A stretch of 59,803 nucleotides of DNA. Origin: Flavipsychrobacter sp. (GTDB lineage: Bacteria; Bacteroidota; Bacteroidia; Chitinophagales; Chitinophagaceae). The DNA is taken from assembly GCA_016786565.1 (NCBI GenBank), contig JAEUVY010000115.1, positions 1-59,803 on the forward strand, written 5' to 3'. A model generated the notes under the pieces. It had not been told where the DNA came from, ran no database searches, and saw only the letters and a program-made list of their open reading frames with translations. The position numbers and the translations under genes were made by a program. This document shows, piece after piece, positions 10,998 to 20,386 of the stretch. Within the stretch, counting starts at the first letter, position 1. Every line of letters starts with the position of its first letter.

Positions 10998-11471
10998 CTA
11001 TTTAATGTTTGGATCAGGCATCACTGTGCGCTTGTTGCAATCGCACTCATCTGGTTCCTGCACAAAATCTTCGAGCCTGTCTTTTACAACAAACGAATTT
11101 TTTGAATCGTCTTCATACACGATCTCACTAATCGCCCAATGTATGCCGTTCGGCAGGCACATATTGAGTACGCCGATTTGCTTGTGATCGATCACAGAGC
11201 CAATAATGGTAGCGTCTTTGGTCACAACTTTGTTGCGCGAAGAGGAATAGTAAACGTATGAAACCTTTTTTATCTTCTTATCTACCAGATTCTTGATGCG
11301 CACTTCATACTTCTGCATCTGGCAATCGTAGCACCCTGAACATTCACGTTCATACGAACACAAATTAAATATCTTATTATGCCTCAGGTAGTCTATGCTT
11401 TGCGCACGAGCACTACCTCCGATAAACGAGATTAAACCTAACAAAAACAAAAGTCTCCTTCTGATGAGCAT
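10998..11471 (-). CDS. Secreted cysteine-rich protein of unknown function
   Basis: 157 residues with a signal peptide (MLIRRRLLFLLGLISFIGGS, cleavage after ARA or ARAQ). The mature protein has a Cys cluster near the N-terminus (LCSYERECSGCYDCQMQ), a middle Cys (NMCLPNG) and a C-terminal pair (DECDCNKR), suggesting disulfides in the periplasm or outside. No recognised domain. Transcribed alone: terminator downstream and a divergent gene upstream. Confidence 0.65.
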   Translation of the reverse strand: MLIRRRLLFLLGLISFIGGSARAQSIDYLRHNKIFNLCSYERECSGCYDCQMQKYEVRIKNLVDKKIKKVSYVYYSSSRNKVVTKDATIIGSVIDHKQIGVLNMCLPNGIHWAISEIVYEDDSKNSFVVKDRLEDFVQEPDECDCNKRTVMPDPNIK

Positions 11472-11632
11472 AATAGACCTATTTTTTGAGGGGCCTTTCC
11501 GACCCGGTACACCACAAATATATAAAATGCCCGGTAAACAAATACCGAAGACAACCTTTTTTAAATCACTACTCTCTCCATTCCTTCGCGAAAATTCTCA
11601 TTTCCGTAGCAAGAAAAGCCAACCTAGTAAGA

Positions 11633-11640
11633 TAACTTTG
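11633..11640 (+). promoter_or_regulatory. -7 box of the TMTC-like gene
   Basis: TAACTTTG fits TAnnTTTG 17 nt before the TTG start at 11658. No convincing -33 element upstream. Confidence 0.45.
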
Positions 11641-11657
11641 GCTCATAAAAGAAGTTT

Positions 11658-13493
11658 TTGAAACCCCGTAACCAATATTTCACAGCCCTCGCGATCGTTG
11701 CACTTGTATTGATCGCCTACATCAGAGTCTTCAACTTTGATTTTATCTCATGGGACGACACAACCTACACCGTAGCAAATAACGCTGTTAAATCCATTAC
11801 ATTCGACCATATCAAACAATGGTTCACCTCATTCTACATCGGTAACTACCACCCGCTCACCATGGTCTCCTATGCTGTAGATTATGCGAACGGGGGAGAC
11901 CCACCTGCCATTTACCACACCACCAACATATTGCTACATGCCATAAATGCTGTCCTTCTTTGGCGGTTAGTACTCTTACTCAGCGGCAATCCTCTGGTGG
12001 CGCTTTTCACCGCAATCCTCTGGGCACTACACCCGGCGTCGGTGGAAGCCACCGCCTGGATCGCTGAACGAAAAACGCTCCTTGCCGGCTCATTCTCCCT
12101 TGCCGGTCTCATCTTTTATGCAAAATATCTCGACAAACCGTCCCAATGGGCTGCAATGATCATCGTTGGGTTAGGTGCCGCTGCAATGCTATCAAAAGCC
12201 ACCGCGGTCGCTTTCCCCTTGTCACTTTTCGCTATCGACATCTGGAAAGGCAACCAAAAACAACTCAACAAAAGACTTCCCATAAAGCTGCCGCTTTTCG
12301 CCTTTGCACTGATGATTGGAATAATAGCCGTCAAAGCCCAGCAAGAGGGAGGGTTCCTGAACAGGCACGAAGCAGAAAATCCTTTTATGCATTTCCTTTA
12401 CGCCGGCCATGCTTACTCGTCATATATTATGCGCACGCTGTTACCCGTAAACCTCTCAGTCATATACCCATACCCCACTTCAGTGATGCTACCGGCCCTT
12501 TTCAGTCTGTTAACGGCAGCAGTGGTTGCCACAGGCATTGTTGCGTGGAAACGGCAAAACACAATACTGGCCGGAGGCATCGCTTTCTTCACATTCAATA
12601 TAATCTTCCTGCTGCAATTCATAAGCTTTGGCGAGGCGCTTTCTGCCGACCGTTATATGTACCTGGCTTCTATAGGCATTATTTTCCCTTGCGTCCATGC
12701 CATCTTCACATTACTGAAAGACAGAAAGCGCCCGGTGGCCATATCCGTTACATCAATAGCCGCGGCCGCCCTCCTCACGCTCACGTCCCTTCGCACAGTG
12801 GCATGGCAGTCAGACCTTACATTCTTTACCGCTTTGGCCGACACATTCCCCAACTCTGCTGTAGCGCACTCCAGCCTTGGCGCGCTTTATCTTCAGAAAG
12901 GCGAACTGTCTCTATCGGAGTTTCACCTCGACAAAGCCACTCTACTTGACCCGGCCAACTACAAGGCCTGGCACAACAAGGGAAACATGTATATGAAGTC
13001 AGGGCGAACAATGGAAGCCTTTGAATCATTTACAAAGAGTATAGAGATAAACGGGTACACCAAGTCATATTTCGCCAGAGCTGTAATTCATCAGGAAACC
13101 GGGCGCTTCAAACTCGCCATCGCCGATATTCAGCAGGTACTGTCCCACCCACCTACAGATGCCAGATCCTGGTATCTGTATGGCTATTGCAGTGAAAAAA
13201 CAGGACAATATTCTGATGCGATTCTGGCATACTCACAAGCCATTCGCGTCGCAGGGAACAACCCGCTCTTTTACGCCCGGCGGGGTGTTGCCGAGACCTT
13301 GATCGGCAAACACGCTGAAGCTGTTGCCGACCTGAGGACCGCAGTCAATATCCCTAACCCGAAACCTGAATACTATTACCTACTGGGGAATGCGTTGTTT
13401 GCAGCTTCAATGAACCCTTGCCCTGATTGGACAACTGCCGCACGTGCCGGGCATCAGGATGCCATTGTAGCATTACAGCAACACTGCAAATAA
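11658..13493 (+). CDS. TMTC-like membrane protein with C-terminal TPR repeats
   Basis: 611 residues. The first ~390 form a polytopic GT-C-like membrane domain: a non-cytosolic acidic motif FISWDDTTY after TM1 and the segment HPASVEATAWIAERKTLLAG, which resembles the HPxHTEAVA..GR.ELL stretch of TMTC / DUF1736 proteins (O-mannosyltransferases in animals). The remaining ~220 residues are TPRs (for example SSLGALYLQKGELSLSEFHL). The start is TTG at 11658; ATG alternatives lie well inside TM1. A larger relative is at 57332-59614. Glycosyltransferase activity is inferred from the fold. It ends 7 bp from the convergent bshA. Confidence 0.7.
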   Translation: MKPRNQYFTALAIVALVLIAYIRVFNFDFISWDDTTYTVANNAVKSITFDHIKQWFTSFYIGNYHPLTMVSYAVDYANGGDPPAIYHTTNILLHAINAVLLWRLVLLLSGNPLVALFTAILWALHPASVEATAWIAERKTLLAGSFSLAGLIFYAKYLDKPSQWAAMIIVGLGAAAMLSKATAVAFPLSLFAIDIWKGNQKQLNKRLPIKLPLFAFALMIGIIAVKAQQEGGFLNRHEAENPFMHFLYAGHAYSSYIMRTLLPVNLSVIYPYPTSVMLPALFSLLTAAVVATGIVAWKRQNTILAGGIAFFTFNIIFLLQFISFGEALSADRYMYLASIGIIFPCVHAIFTLLKDRKRPVAISVTSIAAAALLTLTSLRTVAWQSDLTFFTALADTFPNSAVAHSSLGALYLQKGELSLSEFHLDKATLLDPANYKAWHNKGNMYMKSGRTMEAFESFTKSIEINGYTKSYFARAVIHQETGRFKLAIADIQQVLSHPPTDARSWYLYGYCSEKTGQYSDAILAYSQAIRVAGNNPLFYARRGVAETLIGKHAEAVADLRTAVNIPNPKPEYYYLLGNALFAASMNPCPDWTTAARAGHQDAIVALQQHCK

Positions 13494-13500
13494 GCCTGAA

Positions 13501-14694
13501 TTAAAAGCAACAGTTCAGCTTCTTGGTTGCACCATACTCAGCGATCACCCTTTTGTATATTTCCTCATACATCGGGATAATGTGTTGCTTCTCAAACTTG
13601 CGTGCATGTGCCAGCGCAGCTTTCTTGAAATGCACAAGCGTGTCGTGATCTTTCAGAATAGATACTGCGTGCGCGGCCATTGCTGCCGTATCACCTACAT
13701 CAGAAAGGAATCCGGTCTTTCCATGCACATTGATCTCTGGCAAACCTCCCGCATTAGTTGAAATAACCGGCACACCACATGCCATGGCCTCCAGTGCCGA
13801 AAGACCGAAACTCTCTGTCTGCGAGGGCAAGAGGAACAGGTCAGCGATACTCAATATCTCACTTATCTGCTCTTGTTTACCCAAAAAGCGAATGTCGCCA
13901 TATATGTTCATACCTCTGGCCAGGTCTTCTACACTCTGCCTGTCCGGGCCGTCACCTATCATCAACAACTTGGCAGGAACTTCATTCTTCACTGCTGCGA
14001 ATATCTTCACCACATCCTGCACACGTTTCACACTTCTGAAGTTGGATACATGCACCAAAATACGCTCACCATCGGGAGCGAGCATTTGCTTAAAGTGATT
14101 CTTATCTGTCTGATGAAACCGCTTTACATCCACAAAATTCGGTACAACCTCAATGGCTTTTTCTATCTCAAATGACCTCAGTGTCTCTTCCCGCAAACTG
14201 TCCGAAACCGCAGTGATCGCATCAGACTCATTAATGGAAAATGTAACTACGGGAGCATAGGTACTGTCCTTACCCACAAGAGTAATGTCTGTTCCGTGTA
14301 GGGTGGTTATGAATGGGATATCCTGACCGGTTTTCTTCAGGATCTGACGGGCAAAATAAGCAGCCGAAGCGTGCGGAATCGCATAATGCAGGTGCAGCAG
14401 GTCCAGCTTCTGGTTCACGATCACATTTACCATCGTACTCGCCAGCGCCGTTTCATAAGGGGGGAAATCAAAAAGAGGATACGTAGGCACCTTCACCTCG
14501 TGGAAATAAATGTTAGGATGAAATCCCTGACTCAGCCGCACAGGTTGCTCATAAGTGATGAAGTGAACCTCATAACCCTTATCAGATAGCGCTATACCCA
14601 ATTCTGTGGCCAATACACCACTACCCCCGAATGTAGGATAACAAACTATCCCGATACGCATTCCGTTTGCCGATTCTGTTTTCTGTGCTGCCAT
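13501..14694 (-). CDS. bshA: N-acetyl-alpha-D-glucosaminyl L-malate synthase (bacillithiol synthesis)
   Basis: GT4-family glycosyltransferase joining UDP-GlcNAc and L-malate, the first step of bacillithiol synthesis. The signature MRIGIVCYPTFGGSGVLATE is near the N-terminus, followed by LLHLHYAIPHASAAYFA, TTLHGTDITLVG, and the nucleotide-sugar site FLLPSQTESFGLSALEAMAC. 397 residues from ATG 14694; the second ATG at 14661 gives the start usual for the family (about 386 residues) and may be the real one. bshB and bshC are not in the window. Thiol chemistry with bacillithiol is known in Bacteroidota. Confidence 0.93.
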   Translation of the reverse strand: MAAQKTESANGMRIGIVCYPTFGGSGVLATELGIALSDKGYEVHFITYEQPVRLSQGFHPNIYFHEVKVPTYPLFDFPPYETALASTMVNVIVNQKLDLLHLHYAIPHASAAYFARQILKKTGQDIPFITTLHGTDITLVGKDSTYAPVVTFSINESDAITAVSDSLREETLRSFEIEKAIEVVPNFVDVKRFHQTDKNHFKQMLAPDGERILVHVSNFRSVKRVQDVVKIFAAVKNEVPAKLLMIGDGPDRQSVEDLARGMNIYGDIRFLGKQEQISEILSIADLFLLPSQTESFGLSALEAMACGVPVISTNAGGLPEINVHGKTGFLSDVGDTAAMAAHAVSILKDHDTLVHFKKAALAHARKFEKQHIIPMYEEIYKRVIAEYGATKKLNCCF

Positions 14695-14725
14695 AAGCTC
14701 TCATTGCAAATATCCCACTACTCTA

Positions 14726-14733
14726 CAAATATA
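14726..14733 (-). promoter_or_regulatory. -7 box of bshA
   Basis: TATATTTG on the minus strand, 31 nt before the ATG at 14694, fits TAnnTTTG. A -33 TTG is not evident. Confidence 0.5.
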
Positions 14734-14892
14734 TGTCGATACCTCCATTACATTTCCCGATAAATGCTTTTTCTGCCATACTTCCACCCTGTTGCACACG
14801 CCCGAATCGAGCATTGAGAGTTATTCACATTCGCTGTAGATAACTTTTCACCCACGGCCCTCATTACACAAAAAATGACCATAGTTTTATAG

Positions 14893-14900
14893 TACGTTTG
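14893..14900 (+). promoter_or_regulatory. -7 box of mrdA-rodA
   Basis: TACGTTTG fits TAnnTTTG, 28 nt before the mrdA ATG. The gap 14734-14892 upstream shows nothing else. Confidence 0.5.
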
Positions 14901-14928
14901 CATTGTTTATTTTCATTAATCTTCCTGT

Positions 14929-16977
14929 ATGTCTGTTGCGACAAACCCTCGTCGGTATGTCATTAGTTTTATATTTATAGGAGTGGCTGTAATTATGCTG
15001 CTCAGGCTATTCTTTTTGCAAAATTTTGAACCCAAGTACAAGATCCTTGCAAATGACATAGCTATTTATAAAAAAGTCGTTTATCCGCCACGAGGGGTCA
15101 TCCGCGACCGAAAGGGCCGCACACTACTGTCAAATACCCCTATCTACGACCTGATGATCACACCGCGCAACGTGCCGAAAAATTTCGACACCGCCGAATT
15201 CTGCGCCGCACTTGATATTGACAAAGCCACCTACGAACGAATACTCGGCAAAGTCCTCGTTCGGAACATAGATGTCCGCCAAAGTCCTTTTATCGAGCTC
15301 CTTAACGAAGAACAGACGGCACGCTATCAGGAAAACGCATACAAATTCCCCGGCTTCGAACTCGTTGAGAGAAATATCCGCGTGTACGAAAAGCCAATCG
15401 CCGGCCTTATGTTGGGATACATCGGCGAGGTATCGCCCGAAATGCTGAAGAAACCAAGATACCAGTCCTATCGCCAGGGGGACTATACCGGTCTCAGCGG
15501 CCTCGAACTTCAGTACGAAGAGGTACTTCGCGGACAGCGCGGTGTACACTTCCTCGAGCGCGACAAATTCAACCGCCCACGCGACCCCTACAAGGGTGGC
15601 ATGCTCGATACGCTTGAAGTTTCCGGCAAACAGCTCGACCTTTACCTGGACATGGAGCTGCAGGAGTATGCCGAAAAACTCATGGCAAACAAGATCGGTA
15701 GCGTAGTGGCAATTGATCCGCGCACCGGTGGTATCCTAACCATGGTCAGCAGCCCCACCTTCGACCCCAACCTATTGCGGGGCAAGGAGCGCGCCCGCAA
15801 CTACGCCAACCTGCATAAAGAAGCAACCCGCCCGCTGTTCAACAGGGCCACACAGGCTATGTATCCGCCGGGGTCTACCATCAAACCGTTTACCGGCCTC
15901 GTCGCCCTTAATGTTGGTGCCATCACCCCCGACTACGGCTACGGCTGCCGTGGCAGCTACGGCGCCTGCAGCCGCTCCATTGCCTGCGAACACAAAGATG
16001 CCGGACACGCAGCCAATTTCGGACTCGCGCTCGCCCACTCCTGCAACGCCTATTTCTGCCACCTCTTCCGCCTTACCGTCGATTACCGAAACTTCGGAAG
16101 CGTAAAGAAAGGCCTGCAAACCTGGCACGATTACTACAAGAGCTTTGCTTATGGTCGGCAGACCGGCATCGACATCCCTTTCGAAGGTAAAGGCCTCGTT
16201 CCCGACTCCAATCTCTACAACAAGATGTACCGAGGATCATGGAACTCTTGTACCATCGTCTTCGTAGGCATGGGGCAGGGCGAATTACTCCTCACCCCGC
16301 TGCAGATGGCTAATGGCATGTGCATTATTGCCAATAAAGGGTATTACTACACCCCTCACTTTGTGAAGGCGATAGGAAAGAATGAAAACGACACGGCCCT
16401 GCGCAAGTATCACGAAAAACACGTTGTGCTAAATATCCCCGACGCCACTTTCGATGTTGTTCAGCAGGCAATGCAAGACGTGGTCGATCATGGTACCGCT
16501 GCCGCAGCCAGGATCGACGGCGTAACTGTTTGCGCGAAAACAGGTACAGCAGAGAATAAAGCAATTGTGAACGGAGAGGTGATCAAAATGCAGAACCACT
16601 CAATGTTCGTTGCCTTCGCGCCCCGCGAAAACCCAAAGATCGCCATAGCGGTAGCTATCGAGAACGCCGGTTTTGGTGCCACATGGGCCGCCCCCATCGC
16701 CAGCCTCATCATGGAAAAATACCTTAAAGACAGTGTCACCTACAAACGAAAAGCCGTTGAGGACAAAATGATGAACGCCAAACTCATCAACAAATATGTA
16801 TATACAATAGACTCAGTGATCCGCCTTCGCGACCTACGAGCATACAATGCACGCGTTGCCCGCAAACGCGCCGCCGATAGCACCAGGAAAGCAAACGACT
16901 CCATTCTCTATCACCGTTGGATCAATTACAAAATGCGCACCAACAATAACCTTAAAGCCGCCAACAAAAGGAAATAA
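14929..16977 (+). CDS. mrdA: Penicillin-binding protein 2 (elongasome transpeptidase)
   Basis: Class B PBP cross-linking peptidoglycan during lateral growth with RodA. 682 residues. One N-terminal TM (about 9-28) is followed by the pedestal domain and a transpeptidase domain with the three active-site motifs: STIK (nucleophile Ser316, Lys319), SCN (371-373) and KTGT (537-540). A Cys-rich stretch GCRGSYGACSRSIACEHKDA just before SCN corresponds to the Cys/His insertion common in Bacteroidota PBP2. The C-terminal ~70 residues are very basic and extend past the usual end. rodA follows after 8 bp, so they form an operon; mreBCD are not adjacent in this window. Confidence 0.95.
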   Translation: MSVATNPRRYVISFIFIGVAVIMLLRLFFLQNFEPKYKILANDIAIYKKVVYPPRGVIRDRKGRTLLSNTPIYDLMITPRNVPKNFDTAEFCAALDIDKATYERILGKVLVRNIDVRQSPFIELLNEEQTARYQENAYKFPGFELVERNIRVYEKPIAGLMLGYIGEVSPEMLKKPRYQSYRQGDYTGLSGLELQYEEVLRGQRGVHFLERDKFNRPRDPYKGGMLDTLEVSGKQLDLYLDMELQEYAEKLMANKIGSVVAIDPRTGGILTMVSSPTFDPNLLRGKERARNYANLHKEATRPLFNRATQAMYPPGSTIKPFTGLVALNVGAITPDYGYGCRGSYGACSRSIACEHKDAGHAANFGLALAHSCNAYFCHLFRLTVDYRNFGSVKKGLQTWHDYYKSFAYGRQTGIDIPFEGKGLVPDSNLYNKMYRGSWNSCTIVFVGMGQGELLLTPLQMANGMCIIANKGYYYTPHFVKAIGKNENDTALRKYHEKHVVLNIPDATFDVVQQAMQDVVDHGTAAAARIDGVTVCAKTGTAENKAIVNGEVIKMQNHSMFVAFAPRENPKIAIAVAIENAGFGATWAAPIASLIMEKYLKDSVTYKRKAVEDKMMNAKLINKYVYTIDSVIRLRDLRAYNARVARKRAADSTRKANDSILYHRWINYKMRTNNNLKAANKRK

Positions 16978-16985
16978 GCCAACTT

Positions 16986-18314
16986 ATGAGCGACCTGAAA
17001 AAAACACTCTTTAACAGGATTGATACACCGCTGCTGCTGATGTACCTCGCATTGGTAACCGTAGGCATTCTGGCTATCTTTTCTGTTGAACACCGCACCA
17101 CCGACACATCCCTCATCATGATGAACAAAAGCTATATGAAACAGGTCATATGGCTGGGTTACTCTCTTTTCATTGGCTTTATCATAATACTCACCGACAG
17201 CAAGTTCTTCTCCTCATTCGCGTTCCTGTTATACACGCTTTGTATCATCGTACTGATAATCACCATTTTCGCCGGGGTCGATGTAAAGGGCTCGCGGTCA
17301 TGGCTGGGCGTAGGCGGGTTCCGTTTTCAGCCCGGCGAAGTAGCCAAGATATTCACAGCCATGGCGATTGCCAAGTTCTTTTCATTGAATGAGACCAACT
17401 TCAAAAAGCTCCGCGACCGCCTCATAGCAGCCGCCATCGCACTTGCTCCGGCCGTGTTCATCCTCTTGCAGAAAGAAACAGGTCTTGCCCTGGTTTACAT
17501 GTGCTTCTTCCTCGTTATGTACCGCGAGGGGTTGCCAAGCGTCATTCTCATCCTCGGGTTTGCCGCAATTGCACTCGTACTCACTTCGCTACTTATCAAC
17601 CGCACCACGCTTGCCATCCTGCTTACCGTCTTCACTATTCTTGTCGGATTACTAATCAGGCACACACTCAAGCGCCGTATTGCGGCCCGCGTCATCCTCA
17701 TAAGCGCATGGGGTTTCTCTTTGTTATTCTCGCAGGTCGCCGTACCATTCGTCTTCAAACACGTGCTGCAAAAACACCAGATCGAGCGTATTTATTCTAT
17801 GATCGGCATAGACGTTCCGGACGAATACAACAAAGCACTCGCACCGGGCGAGGAGAGAAAGGAGAAGACAAACAGCTCAGAATACAACGTACTACAATCC
17901 AAAATAGCCATCGGGTCAGGTGGCATGTTTGGTAAAGGCTTCCTCAACGGCACCTCAACCAAAAACCAATTCGTCCCCGAACAGAATACCGACTTCATTT
18001 TCTGCGCCATTGGCGAACAATTTGGGTTCCTCGGCAGTGCCGGGCTGATCATTCTATATGTTTCAATGATGTTACGCATCCTCTACCTGGGCGAACGGCA
18101 ACGATCCGATTTCACCCGGGTATACGCCTACTGTGTAGCAAGCATACTGTTCTTCCACTTCGCGGTGAACATCTCCATGACCATTGGTCTGGCACCGGTG
18201 ATCGGTATCACCCTGCCATTCATAAGCTATGGTGGCTCTTCATTGCTGGCTTTTAGCATCCTCATATTCATTCTAATCCGCCTCGATGCCGATCGTCAGG
18301 TACTGATAAGGTAA
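16986..18314 (+). CDS. rodA: Rod-shape-determining peptidoglycan glycosyltransferase RodA
   Basis: SEDS-family polymerase that makes glycan strands from lipid II, paired with PBP2. 442 residues with about ten TM segments. Family motifs include KGSRSWLGVGGFRFQPGEVA, the loop segment NSSEYNVLQSKIAIGSGGMF, GFLNGTSTKNQFVPEQNTDF and the C-terminal PVIGITLPFISYGGSS. The central region, with an extra pair of hydrophobic helices around 200-250, makes it longer than E. coli RodA (370), as usual in Bacteroidota. Confidence 0.95.
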   Translation: MSDLKKTLFNRIDTPLLLMYLALVTVGILAIFSVEHRTTDTSLIMMNKSYMKQVIWLGYSLFIGFIIILTDSKFFSSFAFLLYTLCIIVLIITIFAGVDVKGSRSWLGVGGFRFQPGEVAKIFTAMAIAKFFSLNETNFKKLRDRLIAAAIALAPAVFILLQKETGLALVYMCFFLVMYREGLPSVILILGFAAIALVLTSLLINRTTLAILLTVFTILVGLLIRHTLKRRIAARVILISAWGFSLLFSQVAVPFVFKHVLQKHQIERIYSMIGIDVPDEYNKALAPGEERKEKTNSSEYNVLQSKIAIGSGGMFGKGFLNGTSTKNQFVPEQNTDFIFCAIGEQFGFLGSAGLIILYVSMMLRILYLGERQRSDFTRVYAYCVASILFFHFAVNISMTIGLAPVIGITLPFISYGGSSLLAFSILIFILIRLDADRQVLIR

Positions 18315-18519
18315 GACTTCCAATAACCTTCGGTCTATTGAATGAACTGGCCGCAACTGACATAAAAACACTTATCCTTACTAAGATATTTGCTATTGTT
18401 TTGTAAATTCGCAAAAATTTCATCCATGCCGTTACCGCGGGTGACGCAAACATTTCACCACAAATTCACTTGCACTCACTTCCCCACGGCACGGCAATAA
18501 AATGTAAATCAATTCATTA

Positions 18520-20385
18520 GTGAAGAAAATACTTGGCATTTCCTGCTTCTATCATGATGCAGCTGCGGCACTTACTATTGGTGGAAAAATCGTGGCAGCG
18601 GCCCAGGAAGAACGCTTCACGCGCGACAAGCACACGCCAGATTTTCCGGCAAATGCAATTAAGTACTGCCTGGAAGAGGCCGGGCTTACTATAGATGAAC
18701 TTGATGCCATTGTATTTTACGACAAACCTCTACTGAAGTTCGAACGACTTCTACAAACTTATTACGCCTATTCCCCCAGCGGACTCGCATCTTTTCTCAA
18801 GGCGATTCCGGTATGGCTCAATGAAAAAATATTCCTTAAAAAGAAAATATTTGACGGTCTGAAGGATGTTGGGCCATACCACAAAAAAAATGTCAAATTA
18901 CTCTTCCCCGAACACCATCTTTCGCATGCCGCAAGTGCCTTCTTTCCATGCCCTTACGAAAAGGCTGCCATTCTTACCATTGATGGCGTAGGAGAATGGT
19001 GTACCGCTTCTATCGGACTCGGCGAAGGAAACAAGATAAAGATCCTTAAAGAGCTCGAATTCCCGCATTCTGTCGGTCTTCTGTACAGTGCTTTCACCTA
19101 TTTCACTGGGTTCACAGTCAACTCAGGAGAGTATAAACTCATGGGCCTTGCTCCATATGGCAATCCGGACTCCCCCGAAACTACTCGTTTCATTGAGTTG
19201 ATCAAAAAGGAATTGGTTGACATCAAGGAAGATGGTTCGATATGGCTCAATCAGGCATATTTCAATTATGCAACCGGTTTGCGCATGGTGAAAGATGCTA
19301 AATGGGCGTCCTTATTCGGGTTCCCTCGACGGGCCGAGGAAATGGACCTCGAACAACACCACTGCAATCTCGCCCTCGCAATTCAGAAAGTCACTGAGGA
19401 GATCGTCTTAAAAATGGCAATTGAGGCAAGAAAGATAACCGGTGCTACCAATCTGGTAATGGCCGGTGGAGTTGCACTCAACTGCGTTGCCAATGGCAAG
19501 TTGCTTCGGGAGAAGATCTTTGACAACATTTATATCCAACCAGCCGCCGGCGATGCCGGAGGGGCACTTGGTGCTGCGTTAGCCGCAGGATATATGTATT
19601 TCGATGAGGCACGACACACCGATGGCATAAACGATCACATGTCTGGCTCTTACCTCGGACCGGAATATTCCGATAAAGAGATCACCCTGATGAACCGGAA
19701 AGTAAAATCTGTCCACACGCATTACACCGACTTCAGTAGTCTCGCCTCATTCGTAGCAAGTCGTCTCGCTGAAGGAGATGTGGTCGGTTGGTTTCAGGGA
19801 CGTATGGAATTCGGCCCAAGAGCTTTGGGAAACCGAAGTATCCTTGGAGATGCCAGAAATCCCGACATGCAGAAAAAGCTGAACCTAAAAATAAAGTACC
19901 GGGAAGGGTTCCGACCATTCGCACCCTCTGTTCTCGCCTCCGACGTCAGTGACTATTTCGATCTTGATTCAGATTCACCATACATGCTTATTGTGGCTCC
20001 TGTGAAAGAAAACCGACGCGAAAAGCTTCCGGCAAATTATAACGACCTCTCTTTGTGGGACAGACTATACTACAAACGTAGCGATATCCAATCTGTGACC
20101 CACCTCGATTTCTCTGCCAGGATCCAAACCGTACACAAAGAAACCAATAGCAGGTACTGGGAACTGATAAATGCATTCAAGCAACAAACCGGATACAGTC
20201 TTGTCGTAAATACCAGCTTCAATGTTCGGGGCGAACCCATCGTTTGTACTCCCCACGATGCATATCGTTGCTTTATGAGCACTGAAATGGATGTACTTGT
20301 CATTAATGACTATGTGTACATAAAAACTGAACAGCCCGACTGGCAGAACAAAGACAAGTGGATGGTTAAATTTAAAATGGACTAG
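18520..20385 (+). CDS. NodU/SxtI-family carbamoyltransferase
   Basis: O-carbamoyltransferase that transfers a carbamoyl group from carbamoyl phosphate via carbamoyl-adenylate, as in NodU, TobZ and SxtI. 621 residues. The N-terminal Kae1/YrdC-like domain has ILGISCFYHDAAAALT, FPEHHLSHAASAFF (metal-binding His) and ILTIDGVGEW. The C-terminal domain has FGPRALGNRSILGDAR, FRPFAPSVLA and VVNTSFNVRGEPIVCTP. The start is GTG at 18520. It is the first gene of a tight four-gene module (1-, 1- and 3-bp gaps). The substrate, perhaps a glycan or small molecule, is not evident. Confidence 0.92.
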   Translation: MKKILGISCFYHDAAAALTIGGKIVAAAQEERFTRDKHTPDFPANAIKYCLEEAGLTIDELDAIVFYDKPLLKFERLLQTYYAYSPSGLASFLKAIPVWLNEKIFLKKKIFDGLKDVGPYHKKNVKLLFPEHHLSHAASAFFPCPYEKAAILTIDGVGEWCTASIGLGEGNKIKILKELEFPHSVGLLYSAFTYFTGFTVNSGEYKLMGLAPYGNPDSPETTRFIELIKKELVDIKEDGSIWLNQAYFNYATGLRMVKDAKWASLFGFPRRAEEMDLEQHHCNLALAIQKVTEEIVLKMAIEARKITGATNLVMAGGVALNCVANGKLLREKIFDNIYIQPAAGDAGGALGAALAAGYMYFDEARHTDGINDHMSGSYLGPEYSDKEITLMNRKVKSVHTHYTDFSSLASFVASRLAEGDVVGWFQGRMEFGPRALGNRSILGDARNPDMQKKLNLKIKYREGFRPFAPSVLASDVSDYFDLDSDSPYMLIVAPVKENRREKLPANYNDLSLWDRLYYKRSDIQSVTHLDFSARIQTVHKETNSRYWELINAFKQQTGYSLVVNTSFNVRGEPIVCTPHDAYRCFMSTEMDVLVINDYVYIKTEQPDWQNKDKWMVKFKMD

Positions 20386-20386
20386 A

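Noticed and set aside
15130..15549. 139-codon minus-strand frame and the 118-codon one at 15772-16128
   Set aside because: Antisense to mrdA across its catalytic domain; no start signals or family features.
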